From Neurospora intermedia (lineage: Eukaryota > Ascomycota > Sordariomycetes > Sordariales > Sordariaceae): DNA of 64,000 nt. The position numbers were made by a program, and so were the translations under genes. The notes below the pieces were generated by a model. That model was not told the origin of the DNA and did not search any database. It saw only the letters and a program-made list of their open reading frames with translations. Location: assembly GCA_037102815.1 (NCBI GenBank), contig BTPP01000004.1, positions 2,666,001-2,730,000 of the forward strand. The letters are read 5' to 3'. Every line of letters begins with the position of its first letter. Positions within the stretch are counted from its first letter, which is position 1. Below are positions 10,764 through 22,652 of the stretch, one piece after another.

Positions 10764-12598
10764 ATGACAGAAGCGCCACCAAAGCCACATCCGGTTCACC
10801 CCAAGGCCAAAGCTCCAAACATGGCCACAGTAACTTCTATAGAGACCGAGGACACTCCCGCCATGTCGCCGTCCACTCTCGATAGTCGTCCGATGCGCCG
10901 GGCCGCAACCATCGGCGAAGGGTCCCAGCCAGCCCAACTTCGCCGCCGCCTCGTGAATTCTCAATCCACCCTAGGGACCTCGTTTGGAGAGTTCAGGCGA
11001 CGCAGCTCAACCTTCTCGGACTACAGTCTAGATGCCGCAAGAAGGAATCTTCATCATGAGATTTTGAACCCGGCGGCCAGCTTCGATTCCGATGAGCATG
11101 GAGCTTCAGAATCCTCCTTGATGCCTTTGGCATTTGCGCTACTGCCAGCCATTGCAGGCATGTTTCACAACAAGGGAAGCGACTTCATTACTGATATTAT
11201 CCTAATTGTTCTCGCCGCTATCTTTCTCCACTGGTCTCTCACAGTTCCGTGGTACGTTTTGGTGTCTCATATGACGGTATGCTCTTCCAACTTACACGGT
11301 AGCGCAGGAACATGTACAAGTCTGCCCAGCAGGTGCGCTTAGAAAACGAGCAAATCGTCGAATCAGCCCTCGACGAAGATGGAACGTCACCCACAGTAAC
11401 AGCTATCCAAACACCATCCGTGGAGGTCGACGAACCACGTACTCCGATTGAAAGCAAGCACACTGCATCTACGAGCGAGGAAAACGCTAAACTAGATAGT
11501 CCTGAGATACCTATCACCCCTCAGCAGGAACCCCACAGCCCTCGCCACACCCGCCGCGTTGACAAAGCCCTTGGCGAGCTTTACAGAATCGAATCGCTCG
11601 CTCTGGTACTTTGTTTTGTCTCTCCGTTGATGATGGCCTATTTACTCCAGATCATGCGCAACCAGTTCAAGTCAGAGGGCGGGCTCGTCTCTGACTTTTC
11701 CCTAACGCTTTACATCCTTGCAGCCGAAGTCCGGCCTTTTTCGCACCTCATCAAGCTCATTCAAGCGCGCACGCTGCATCTCCAGCGCATCGTCCACAAA
11801 AACCCATATTCCGAGTCGGCCATAACTCCGACCAAGTTGCAGGGTATCCTGGAGCGGCTGGGCGAGCTGGAACAACGTGCTACGGGTTCAAAGCCATCGA
11901 ATGGGTCGGTAAACAACCTTGACAACAACGGACAAAACGACGGCTTGGAAGGAGGCCAGGACCAGCAGAACCTGAACCCCAAAGTCCGCGACGGGATGGT
12001 GCGTGAAGTCCGCAATACGATTCAGCCCGATTTGGACGCGCTCAACCGTGCAGTCAGACGCTATGAGAAAAAGGCTACTGTTCTGGCTTACCAGACAGAG
12101 GCAAGGTTGGGCGCGCTGGATGGCAGACTAAACGATGCTATTGCGCTGGCAGCCGCGGCGGCCAAGGCTGGAGGCACTGGCGCCAGACCGCACGGGAACA
12201 ACAGCCGCGCAACTGGTGCTACGGGCGCTAATAGCGGGTTGAGTCTGTTCGGCCTGCTTGCAAAGGCGCTGGATACGATTGTCTGGGCGGCGGCCATGCC
12301 GTTCCAGGCATTGTTGGGTCTTGTTGTTTTGTTCCCGCTGAGGGCGGTGGCAGGCTTTCTGAAGGGGGTAACTGGAGGAAGCAGTAGTAGAAGCCGGGTT
12401 GCCGCTGGCAAGGTTAGTGGCACCGGTATGATGGGTGACGCGAGGAAAGGGATCAATGGGAATGGATTTGCGACTGGACCTGGGAATTCGACCGGATTCC
12501 CTCCATACGTCGGCGGGGCCGCTGAATATGGCTTTTCAGCGAGTGGTAGGAGAATGACACCGGGGAGTGGGAGCGGGGCGCGGTATTCAAGGAGATGA
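10764..12598 (+). CDS. Conserved fungal multi-pass membrane protein of unknown function
   Basis: Two exons, 10764-11251 and 11308-12598, with a 56-nt intron (donor GTACGT, acceptor GCAG; phase 2, restoring a Trp codon) give 592 residues. The N-terminal ~115 residues are Ser/Arg-rich and look cytosolic. Hydrophobic segments follow: LMPLAFALLPAIAGMF and ITDIILIVLAAIFLHW near 120-162, ALVLCFVSPLMMAYLL and SLTLYILAAEV in the middle, and a C-terminal group VWAAAMPFQALLGLVVLF before a Gly/Ser-rich tail. Between them lies an amphipathic, probably coiled-coil stretch (LQGILERLGELEQR and the DALNRAVRRYEKKATVLAYQ region). I recognise it only as a type of protein seen in filamentous fungi. There is no catalytic motif, and I propose no function. 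Confidence 0.8.
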
Positions 12599-13746
12599 GT
12601 GAAGACTGACTGACTGTAATGAAGGGACGAGAAAAGAACCATGTCGGGCGGCTGGTTCAATAACCATGGCTGTTTTGACATGGGCGCTACCTACGCTTTT
12701 CCTGTTGTTGCAAAGTATATATTCTTGTGTTTTCGTTTGTCATAGTTGTCATGACCTGTTTCGGAGAGGCGCCGGAAAGCGTAGAGCATTGGGCGAGATA
12801 CCATCACAACGAAACCTCAAAAAGCTACATTATCACTACAAAATAGAAGATACCGTTGACATTTCTTACTATTTTATCTTGTTGCGGTACCCTATCTTGC
12901 CTTGCGTCGATAACTCCCCGCAACTACGCCATGCCATGATATGTACCTTGACTGACGGATTCGGGATACGAATCGCCTCACCGTCGTGAACCGGAATAAT
13001 CGGTCCATGCTCAAGCATACCATGACCGATGGGGAAGGTGAGCTTCAAAAAACCGCCCCCAGTGTCTTAGAACGTGGACGGCAGTCCGGCAGTACATACA
13101 GTACGTGGTAGATTAGTTAGCACCATCGACGCGCCCTATCTATGTGGCTTCGAGTCACCCATCCACCCATCCAACCCACAATTCATACCGAGCTGTCGGG
13201 GTCGGTGAATTCAGTAGCTGATCCAAGATCAAAGTTACGCCAAACGGGTGGTTGCAGACATATTACCGGGGTGTGGGGCGTCAAGATCGGTAGATGTTGC
13301 CGAAGGGAGGTTGGGATACATTGAAATCGAAGTGAAGGGGGAGGGCTTGAGACTATGGCACAAGGGATCGATAAGCTAAGATGAGAGATAATATATTGAA
13401 GCTGTCCTGAAGGTGAAGAAAGTGAGCGGGAGTGGTAGGTTCAAGAGAGTGTAGAGAGGCGCTGAGTTCTGTTTGAGACATGAAGTGCCCGTATGCGTGA
13501 CGATGCGTCTAGCCTTTTCGCTTTTTTGTTCTCAAATTTGGAATTGGGAGGTGCCTGGGAGCGGGCGCTTATGAAGAAGGGAGGTTTCGTGATTGAGGTA
13601 GGTATGTTGACTGGCGGTGGTGAGAGAAAGAGCAAGAAATACATCGGATGACCTACCTATCGTTTGAAGTTGGTCGGGATGAAGACGAAAGATGGGGTGG
13701 GGCTGAAAAGGCCCGCCCCGAGCCTCCATCATTGGGATGACCTAGC

Positions 13747-13778
<32 letters not shown>

Positions 13779-15712
13779 CCCCACGACGAGCCGACCCAGT
13801 TCGTTAGGCTGCCCTAACAGGGTGGTACTGTGTAAAAGGCCTCTGGCTTAAATGTTTGGTGGATCCATCAAGGATTGTAGCTCTAGCCCAAACACATGTG
13901 CAACCTTGAAAGCTAAGAGCTAAAACCTTATCTGGGTCAACGATGAGATGTGTGACATCACCCAAAAAGCAAGCCGACATGGTGGCATCACTAGTGCGAA
14001 GAGCCGCCATGTATGTAATCGGGGAGCTTACCGTTTACCGGTTTTCCCTCTCCCGCCTGATAGATTTTCATTCTGGGGGTTGGAGGGAGAATGAAGGGAT
14101 AGGGTGGCCGGAGTCGTCACGGCCGGAGGGGGGGTCCGTTCGCGTTCACGCCGTGTCGCCAATGTCCCCCTTCCATCCCGTCTCCAAACAACAGTTTCCA
14201 GCTTTTCTTGGGGTTGCTTGCTGGCACCATGGTAACCAATGGATCTCCGAAGCCAAGATGCATTGATGTTCCCACATCAGGTTTCGAGCATGCATCCAAG
14301 GAACCTAGAAAGGTAGTACATTGCAGTGGGGACGGAGGCAGATGCAAAAGCAGGTCCAAAAGGCTGCGGCTGCATCTTCCTTCGCAGTCGGTACTAGCGT
14401 AACATCCACCACCACCACTTCGGCGCCGACTTTCTTACCGAGTGTACAGTACTATGATGTCCCAGCCTCCTGGGATTTGGACAATGGAAAGTGCGTTCGT
14501 CGAAACATCATGAACAAACGAACAACGGGGGAGGAGATCGTCACAGAAGGCTCGGACCACACGGTCGGGGGATGTGAAACTGGCAATCTGCAGGAAGGCT
14601 GGACGAGCTTGAACATTCAGTTGCAGTGCATCCGTCGACATGTCCCCGGCATGCCGTCGAAACCAACCTCAGCACTGCAGCAGTTTCCAATATGCAGTGT
14701 CGGATGTTATGCACCTTGAGAGATGCTGCAGAATGGATACGCAGCCCTCCTCCAAGATTGGTCGGCCGGCTTCTACCATAGCTGGCAGTCTGTCTCGGTA
14801 GTCGGGACGCTTGACTGGCCTCACTGGACACTGGCATCCACCCCACGGCGGAGAAGCGAGAGAAAGACACCCGGACACCATGCCCTGCGGCGCTGCGGCG
14901 CTTCCTAGAGCAGGAATTCCATAGTCTTGGCAAGCAGGAATTGGATTCTGATGCCTCGATTTCCATCCACCCTTTTTCCTGTCCTGGAAGACATGGCAGC
15001 ATGGTTCCCAGATACGGCACAGCACCAGGGTAGATCCTGGGCATCCTCGACGCCATGTCACCATACGTCCTATCCCAACCTCTACCTAGCTGGCCCGCTC
15101 TCCCGAAAACAACAGAGCTTCCAATACATACCTATGAGACGACAAGCCACCGTCACGTTTTGCTTCCATTCGTGGCCTACCCATTGCCTCTGTCTGATGG
15201 TGAAGGCCCAACATGGAGAGGTCACCGAGAAGGTCGGCCTCGACGTTGTGCCTCTTCTCCAGGATATATAGCTCTTCTTATACCTGCCTCACCAGTGCTC
15301 TCCTTCAAAGAGCCTCACAGGACGGGGGAGAGAAAAAAAAAAGTCGTGTTCCTGACGGTACCCATGTCATTACATGTTATCTAAAACCGGTATACCTCTG
15401 CCTTCACTATGATCTCGATTCAGGTTTTAATCGTTTGATCGGCCCCGTGCAACCCCCCTCCGGTATCTCCCAGGCCAGTATCCTCCATCTGCTTGCGGTT
15501 ATCCGGTTCTGATGTTTTTTTCCCACAGTACTATATCTGATCTTGTTCTTGCCCATTGTTTTTTTGCTTGGCTTTCATCCACTAATAAATCAGTCATGCC
15601 ATTGGGTCGGATGGGATAGACTGCTACCTATGGGTGTCCGCAGGCTACATTACTACTCACTTGTCAAAGACTCGAGCCGTCTCGGTGCAGTGCCGTCGAC
15701 GGAGGCAGCGAA
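12599..15712. other. Intergenic region with a 30-base C homopolymer
   Basis: About 3.1 kb without a recognised gene. The striking item is the poly-C tract at 13746-13782. Overlapping ORFs on both strands between about 14.3 and 15.1 kb show no family features and look like chance frames. The right end should include the promoter of the TM7S3/TM198 gene. Confidence 0.5.
13746..13782. repeat. Poly-C homopolymer tract
   Basis: Thirty consecutive C residues (13746-13775), one T, then six C residues. It is non-coding on both strands. Confidence 0.9.
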
Positions 15713-18700
15713 ATGAGGGTTTCCATCTCAGTTAATGTGAGGCACTTGCTGTGCCTCTACCTCTTCTTCACTCTCACATCAGGATGGTTGAGCAGACCAG
15801 AGAGAAGACAACAGTCAGAAATATCGACTACAGTCTCCCCAACTCAGGTCCCTACCCATACCATCGAAAACACCATACGTACGCCGGCATCAACATCAGT
15901 GGTTCAAAGTTCATCCAAGGGTTCTATACGCGTTACTGTATCTACCTCTGTACCTACGACGACGAACCCTACTGTCTCTACTGCTACCGGGACTACCAAT
16001 GGTTCTTCCGTTTTTGAAGGTATGTACATGATAAGTAGGTGTCCTAGGTGCCAGACGAGGCAGTAGCTTACCGACTTTCAGTTACAATACCCAAAGGTCA
16101 ACTTCCCATCCAGCCGCGGATCACTCCTGGCTGGGCAGTTTCCGGCGCCATACTCATCCTAACAGGTATCGTCTGCGGTATGGTCGGCATCAAGAAAAAA
16201 TGGCTCCACACATTCCTTACCACCGGCTTCCTCGTCAGCTTAGGAACCACTGTTTTGATCCTCTACGTGACTGATCCGCCAGTCAGTGACGCGGTCCAAG
16301 GAGCCTATGTCGTGGCTGCGGTCTGTACTGGCCTGATCGTTGGCGGCCTCGCCATCATATTCCAGGACTTGGCCCAAAGTTCAGCCTGCCTGCTCGCCGG
16401 CTTTTGCTTCAGTATGTGGTTGCTTACTCTAGGGCCCGGAGGTTTAATTCACCACAAGGGCGGTAAAGTGGCGTTCATTGTTCTGTTATCCTTGGCCTGG
16501 TTTTGTTTATACTTTACTCGATGGACGCGCACCTACAGCCTCATTGCCGCCATCTCCTTTTCGGGTGCCACTGCTGCAGTTCTGGGGATCGATTGCTTTT
16601 CACGTGCTGGTTTAAAGGAATTTTGGGCATACATCTGGGACCTAAACGGGGATATCTTTCCCCTCGGCACAGTCACGTACCCGCTAACCCGCGGTATTTG
16701 CGCCGAAATAGCAGCTATCATGGTTATCTTTGTCGCCTGGATTGTCTCGCAGCTCAAACCCTGGTGTTTGGTTAGGAATCGTGGAGAATCAAAACCCGCG
16801 GATCACGAAAGAAACCCGGAGGCAGAAAGGAATTTGGAAGCAGAAGACGAAAAGACGGCATGTCAGCTGGAAGAAGCGAGAGCTCGCGACCTCCGAGAGT
16901 GGGAACGGAAGTATGGAGATGGAGAAGTCAGACAGGTGTCTTCAGCGGAAGATTCGGATCTCGGTCATACGGACAGCGAAAATGGAATGCTGCGTCACAG
17001 TCAACGCATCATACCGGCCGCTACAACGTCCCGCTCCCGGTCAACCACAGGAATGGACTCGAATATCAGCAATCTTGGGTATGCAGCTGGAGCCATGACC
17101 CCTTTATCCCCGGCGCAAGCTACCGCGGCTGCAATGGCTTGCTTCCCAACTCGCAACCTCAACGGAGCTTCAGATGACACGGTCCCGAGTGAGTGCCGTA
17201 CCGATACTGGAAGTCCGACAAGTGACGAAGAGAATACGGACTTCAGGGTAGATGATGGGCGAAAAGTAGTGTCATCGGTTATGCCGGCTTCCAAACCACG
17301 CCCCCAGTCTTCATCAGATACATATCCAAGCGCCGAGCCACTACCTCTCGAGCGGATAGAGAGACAAGAAGGCATCGGTGGGCTACATGTCCCCGTTGAG
17401 GGCGATGGGGGGGATTGGCTTGGACAAACAGAACAGCACCGGTCTACCACGGTCATCAGAAGACTTTCGAACCGAAACCTGTCACCAAAGCCTGTGCATC
17501 GCGAAGCTGAAAGAAGTCAACAGACAGGTGATAGTCGTGAAGGAGGGGTTGCGGCGATTTGGAGGATACGAAACGACACGGATTCTGTCGCGGTAAACTT
17601 GGATGATTTGGGTTCTGTCAGCAATGGTGAAAGCATTGAGGACGACCAGATGGACGAGGGTAAGGTTTCAAGCTTTGAGACCCAAAGCACTGAAGACACA
17701 AGCAAACAGACCGAAGCGTCTGTCCATCCAACTGAGGAAATGGCAGACAAGCTATTGACTGAGGGTCAAAGTGATCAGGCAGATCACTCACAAGTCCAAC
17801 AAGGATCAGACATTCCATCAACAAGCAGAGGATATGGCCTAATGTTCGATGAACCATATGAGTTCCAGGGAGAAAAGGAAACGCCTCAACTGAGTCCAGT
17901 GGATGTACCTGCGCTCATGGGAGGGTCAGAGATGAGATCGAGTGGGTCGCCAAAGTTGGATGAGTCCTCAGGCCGCGGCCCCCTTGAGGAAAATCTTGCA
18001 CAGGAACTTTCACCGATTGCTTTGTACCACCGGACAAAAGAATGGGCCAAACACTTGGATGCTGCAGATACCCCTGAGGAGCCGGTGGCGCTTCAACCTA
18101 TCGACGATTCGAAGGAGACGAACTCGGATCTCCCAACCGAAAAGCCAGTACCCGTGGATCTCAGCGGTCTCCAACAGACAGCAACGAATGCTAGCTTACC
18201 TCGAGCAATCCCCAGAACAAAGAGCTTGGTAACAGACTACCTTGCTCGACAACGGGCTATACATCGGAGCAGCTCCGGGTCTGTGTTGCAAAGATATCCG
18301 GAGGACACATATCATGCTTCAGACTCTACACCAGAGCCGGGACACGTGGCAACAACTAGGGCCTTTCCTTACCGGTCTGCTTCCGAATCCTTCAAAGGGC
18401 TAACATCAAGACTGTATAATGAAACAATCACTGAGGAGGGAGGTGCTCAAAGTCATCAACGTGCTTCGCCACAGCTATCGGGCGTTGAGCACAAAATATC
18501 ACGCTCTGTTTCTCTGGGAGTATCAGGTCTTGCTCAAACCCCACGAGCATCTCAACACCAGACACCATCGACATTGATGGATACACGCAAGGAAGTTCTG
18601 CGCAGCAAGTCCCAGGGACATTCTTTCAACGCCCCGGCAGTGGAGGTCCTCCATGACAGAGCTCCTGCCGTGAAACTGCACTTGGTGCAGGATGGTAGCG

Positions 18701-19320
18701 ACAGTCCTCCGATCGATACCGACGATATCCCCCTATCTCAACGCCGCAAAATCATTCGAGAGAGCAGCTTAACATCTGAATCCAGGAACAGACGATCACG
18801 AGATAGGTTCCAAGATCCGACGAACCCGAAATCAAGCCCGAAGCTTAATAACCTTTCCTTGGGTCCTTCGACTCCCGATGCCGTCCGCGAAGCGAAACTC
18901 GCCAACTTCCGCGACAGTGTCGCCGCTGACTTGCGGGCCTCGTTGAGTCGCAATGCATCGAAGAACAATAACAACACCACTGCAAGAATAGCCTCATCAA
19001 CATCATCACTACAACCACCAGCCACCGTCTACGATCCTCATTCCGTTGGTCATCAATTCAGCGTCATCACGCAAACACAGACACAAGAACAGATTCATTC
19101 GGGACTAGGCCGGAGGGCTTCAACGCAACGAAACACTTACGGGTATGGACAACAACCGCAGCAGCAGCAACAGGATCCAACATCAACAGGGGTAGCAGTA
19201 GAGACACTGGAAAGACGCAGTAGCGGACAGACACAGTTACAAGTAGCACGAGCGCATCGAGCGCATCGAGCGCATAGGGACGCGATGAGGAGGTTGCAGG
19301 CTAGTACTAAGACGGAATGA
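15713..19320 (+). CDS. TM7S3/TM198-like (DUF4203) seven-TM protein with long disordered tail
   Basis: Exons 15713-16019 and 16082-19320 with a 62-nt intron (donor GTATGT, acceptor TTTCAG, phase 1); 1181 residues. Residues 1-25 form a signal peptide (hydrophobic core LLCLYLFFTLTSG), followed by a Ser/Thr-rich, probably O-glycosylated segment to about 100. Seven hydrophobic helices follow between about residues 120 and 345, starting WAVSGAILILTGIVCGMVGI and ending IAAIMVIFVAWIVSQL, the layout of the TM7S3/TM198 domain. The remaining ~830 residues are charged and Ser-rich with many basic-Ser sites typical of phosphorylation, a Gln run near 19153-19172, and an Ala-His-Arg repeat at the C-terminus. 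The domain is known from membrane proteins with no firm biochemical role. A cell-surface or vacuolar location is inference. Confidence 0.85.
19251..19276 (+). repeat. 9-bp tandem repeat encoding Ala-His-Arg units
   Basis: Three copies of GAGCGCATC-like units at the 3' end of the coding region translate as AHRAHRAHRD. Confidence 0.75.
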
Positions 19321-20073
19321 TTACCTATGTTTGGTTTACTAATGCCGGTCGTGGGGGAGTGATGATAACGAAGAGTGTCCGGTGCTCAGAAAAGAGAGAG
19401 AGGGGGGGGCCTTGAAACCGAACAACATGCAAAAACATTTGGGGAAGAAATATGAACAGGATAACAAGACGATACAAAACTGTGATTTTCAGCAGAGATA
19501 CTTCATTCATGTATATACATATCTTTACTGCCCTTGGGGAAATGGGAAAAAGGGAGAGAAGGGCTTAGTTTGGTGACTTGATCGGAAATCGGAGTTCGGG
19601 GAAAGAAGTTCAGGACATGCGTGCGGCATGCACGGTCCATCTTAAAAATGGTTGTTGGCGCTCTAAGCGATGTCATTTATCGTTGTCAGAATTAAACAGC
19701 TCTCGATATGTTTGGCGTCTATGATTAAAATTTGCTAATGTCCCTCGAGACCATACGGCCTAACTGATGTGAATAGATTGAAAGCACTCCGCTTTCAACA
19801 TACAGTGGTATCTAATGTGTCGCCGCTCTAAACAAGGCCGTTATTGCGCACCATTGTATATGACTGCGACAAGTAATTAGTTTGTGCACAAATGGGTTTT
19901 CTAATCGTCAATACCAAAATCGTAACGAAACTGTCAATTTTGTCCGCAATATCTCTTTGACATCGATCTATTGCACGACAGCAGTGGATGGCTAATGAGG
20001 GGAGGCGTTTCATGCATGACGTAGCGCCAGCAATATAGGGATTGGTCAGGCAAGTAATCAATAACTGGGAATT
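19321..20073. other. Intergenic region upstream of tRNA-Cys
   Basis: AT-richer than the neighbouring genes. No ORF with recognisable content. It contains the 3' UTR of the TM7S3/TM198 gene. Confidence 0.5.
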
Positions 20074-20145
20074 GGACCGGTAGCTCAGGGGTAGAGCGTT
20101 CGGCTGCAGTCCGAACGGTCACGCGTTCAAATCGCGTTCAGTCCT
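20074..20145 (+). tRNA. tRNA-Cys (anticodon GCA)
   Basis: A 72-nt cloverleaf without intron. The D stem is GCTC/GAGC, the anticodon stem TTCGG/CCGAA encloses CTGCAGT (anticodon GCA), and the T stem ACGCG/CGCGT encloses TTCAAAT. Discriminator T73 is the cysteine identity base. The acceptor stem GGACCGG against TCAGTCC has one C:A mismatch at the fifth pair and one G:T wobble at the seventh. A run of eleven T residues follows at 20162. The mismatch raises the question whether this copy is fully functional. Confidence 0.9.
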
Positions 20146-20763
20146 CAATCCTCCCAGTTGCTTTTTTTTTTTGTTGCTACATTTTTGGGCAGCTTCTTCA
20201 CTTTGTCATGCCCTTGAATTCTGCTTCGTTCTCTTCTTTTGCCTCGGGATCATTTTTGCTACTTAGTCTGGGTAAGAAGAAGGAAAAGACCCAGATACCG
20301 ATAGTAGGAAATAGATGCGAACGGATGGCATATGCGTGAACTTCCAAGTATGTGTTAATAGAAATGATTTTAACATCCAGATGTATGCTCTTTACTCGTA
20401 GCACCAGACATATTTCTGAGCATTAGCAAAGAAGTTCAGTCAAGGTTCTACCAACTACACAACATGACGTTTTTCTTGGACAGTTGCGCAGAATATATCA
20501 GATTCAGAAAATTCACTGACTTTATTTTTATCGTCGCGAATGCCATCCAAGTCATAACATCGTTACAGCCAAACACCATGACCGCTCCGGGGTTTGCGTG
20601 CCGAACTACTCCAAAAAAGGCCCATAGACAGTATATACAAGAACCCCCCCGCCCCCCCCCCCCCCCCCAAAAAAAAAGGAAAAATAAATAAATAAATAAA
20701 CGCCTGCCTCCTCAGAAAATACAAGCCTGCACCAGGAGATTCGTTCAAATTTCCCTTCGTCGC
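20146..20763. other. Intergenic region / 3' UTR with C-run and AAAT repeat
   Basis: Between tRNA-Cys and the stop codon of the minus-strand acyl-CoA synthetase. It holds a broken C run (20644-20668), A9 and an (AAAT)n stretch near 20683-20700, all probably in the 3' UTR of that gene. Confidence 0.5.
20162..20172 (+). terminator. Pol III terminator of tRNA-Cys
   Basis: Eleven T residues, 16 nt past the mature 3' end. Confidence 0.8.
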
Positions 20764-22652
20764 TTAGTTAGGAATGGCTCCCGTCTTAGCCCACACCCGA
20801 AGTTCGTTCTTCTTGATCTTGCCCGTGCTAGTCTTGGGCAACTCCTTGACAATTTCAACCTCCCTCGGCACCATAAACTTGCTGATGCTGCTGTTATGCT
20901 TGGCCCAGTCGATGACGTCCTGGCCTGTCAAGCTGGTCTCGCGACCTTCCTTCAGGGTGATGTAGGCCTTGGGCCGCTCGCCCCAGTGGGAGTCAGGAAC
21001 GGCAACGACGCCAGCCTCGAGAATGTCGGGGTGCTCAGCGAGCATGGACTCAAGAGCTACAGAGGAGATGTTCTCGCCGCCTATTGATTAAAATATTAGT
21101 TCAGTTTCCTTTCTTCTTAGTTTTTCTCTCTCTTTTCTTTTTTAAGAGAAAACAGGATAAGAGGTCAGAAAATTAGGTTACTCACCAGAGATGATAATAT
21201 CCTTTGCGCGATCCTGAATATGGATACTTCCATCGGGATGCCAAACAGCCAAGTCGCCCGTGTGTAGCATGCCACCAGCAAACAGCTTTCGCGTCGCTTC
21301 GGGGTCCTTGTAGTAGCCTTTGCAGCAGATGTTACCAGTGAAAATAATCTCACCAACCTCCTGGCCGTTTTTCTCCACGTCAATCAACACTCCCTCGGGC
21401 TGGTCGGGCTTGATGATGCGAGCTGGCAAGCTGGTGATAAAGCCATGTCCCTGGCGGGCCATCTTGGCGTACTTGTCATGAGGAGGAAGGTTATCCCACG
21501 AAGGAAGGATATAACCCCTCGTAATTGGGCCATAAGTCTCGGTAAGGCCATACACATGCACAGGGAAGAGATTCAGACTTGTCATCTGCTCGAATAGATG
21601 GGGAGTCGGGGGCGAGGCGGCAACAGTGACGCGAACGGGCTTGGGAAGAGCCTCAGCCTCCTTGGCAGCGCAGAGGAGGGTGTTGACAGTGGGTGCGGCG
21701 CAGAAGTGTGTCACGCCTTCCTCCTTCAGCAACTTCCAGATCAAGGGATAGTCAATCTTGCGTAGGCACACATGGGTCCCACGCACGGCGCAGACAGCCC
21801 AAGGGAAAGTCCAGCCCATAGCGTGGAACATGGGAAGTGTCCAAAGGTACTTGGAACGACCATCGGCAACGTTGAGTCCAGCCTCGATGACATTGGCGAG
21901 CGTGGCAAGATAAGCACCGCGGTGGGTGTATATGCAGCCCTTGGGCTTGGAGGTGGTGCCAGAGGTGAAGGGGATGGCGATCATATCATCCTCATTGGCG
22001 ACGGTCTCATTCTGTAGATCGGCCCAGCCCTTGCTGCCGGTGGCCTTATCGTGGTTGAGACCCTCCATTACCGCCTCATCAAAAGGGCCGCAAAGCGCGC
22101 CTTCTGTGGCATCAGTGTCCTGTACATGGTGTCAGCGACTTCTCCTTCTAGCTTACCATCGTCCCCAAAAAAGCTACATACAACATCAATAAGAACGGGG
22201 ACATCAGGGTGCTCCTTCTTGTACGAGTTGAGAAGGTGGGCGTATTCGGCATCGGCGATAATGGAATCCACCTCTGCAAAGTCGAAAATGTAGGTAATAT
22301 CCTCAGGCTTCAGGCGGATATTGACAGGCACTATGACACCGCCAGCCGCTACGATACCATAAACAGACTCGAGGAAGGCCGGGGTGTTGGGAGCCAGGAG
22401 GCCAACGCGCTTGTAGCCATGCTTGCGTAGGTAGTAGGCAAGACCCCGAGCGCGATCGGCGAACTCGATGTAGGAACGCCTGAGTGTCTTGCCGTTGGCC
22501 GTGATGTGAAAGATGGCCTCGGCCTCAGGCTCAATGGCAGCCGCCCGCTCAAGGAAGACGGTGGGCGTTAGATTGTGGATGTGATGTGCTGGCTGTCCAT
22601 GAGGAAGCAGGTGGTTCAGGACACTCCTGAGTCTTGATGGCGCGCCGGACAT
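20764..22652 (-). CDS. AMP-forming acyl-CoA synthetase / ligase
   Basis: Three exons (22652-22182, 22119-21186, 21080-20764) with introns of 62 and 105 nt; 573 residues. It activates a carboxylic acid as the acyl-adenylate and transfers it to CoA. The ANL-superfamily core motifs are in order: the P-loop FTSGTTSKPKG, YGLTETYG, HTGDLAVWHPDG, DRAKDIIISGGENISS (rebuilt across intron 2) and the C-terminal catalytic lysine in PKTSTGKIKKNEL. The N-terminal LTPTVFLERAA and the overall order resemble plant-type acyl-activating enzymes and fungal medium-chain ligases, but substrate cannot be read from sequence. It ends in -AIPN, so there is no PTS1 peroxisomal signal. The first ~25 residues are basic with no acidic residue, so mitochondrial import is possible. 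Confidence 0.92.

Noticed and set aside
14541-15064. Overlapping minus-strand ORFs of 171 and 131 codons
   Set aside because: Two mutually overlapping frames plus an opposing plus-strand frame, with no family features. Not supported as a gene.
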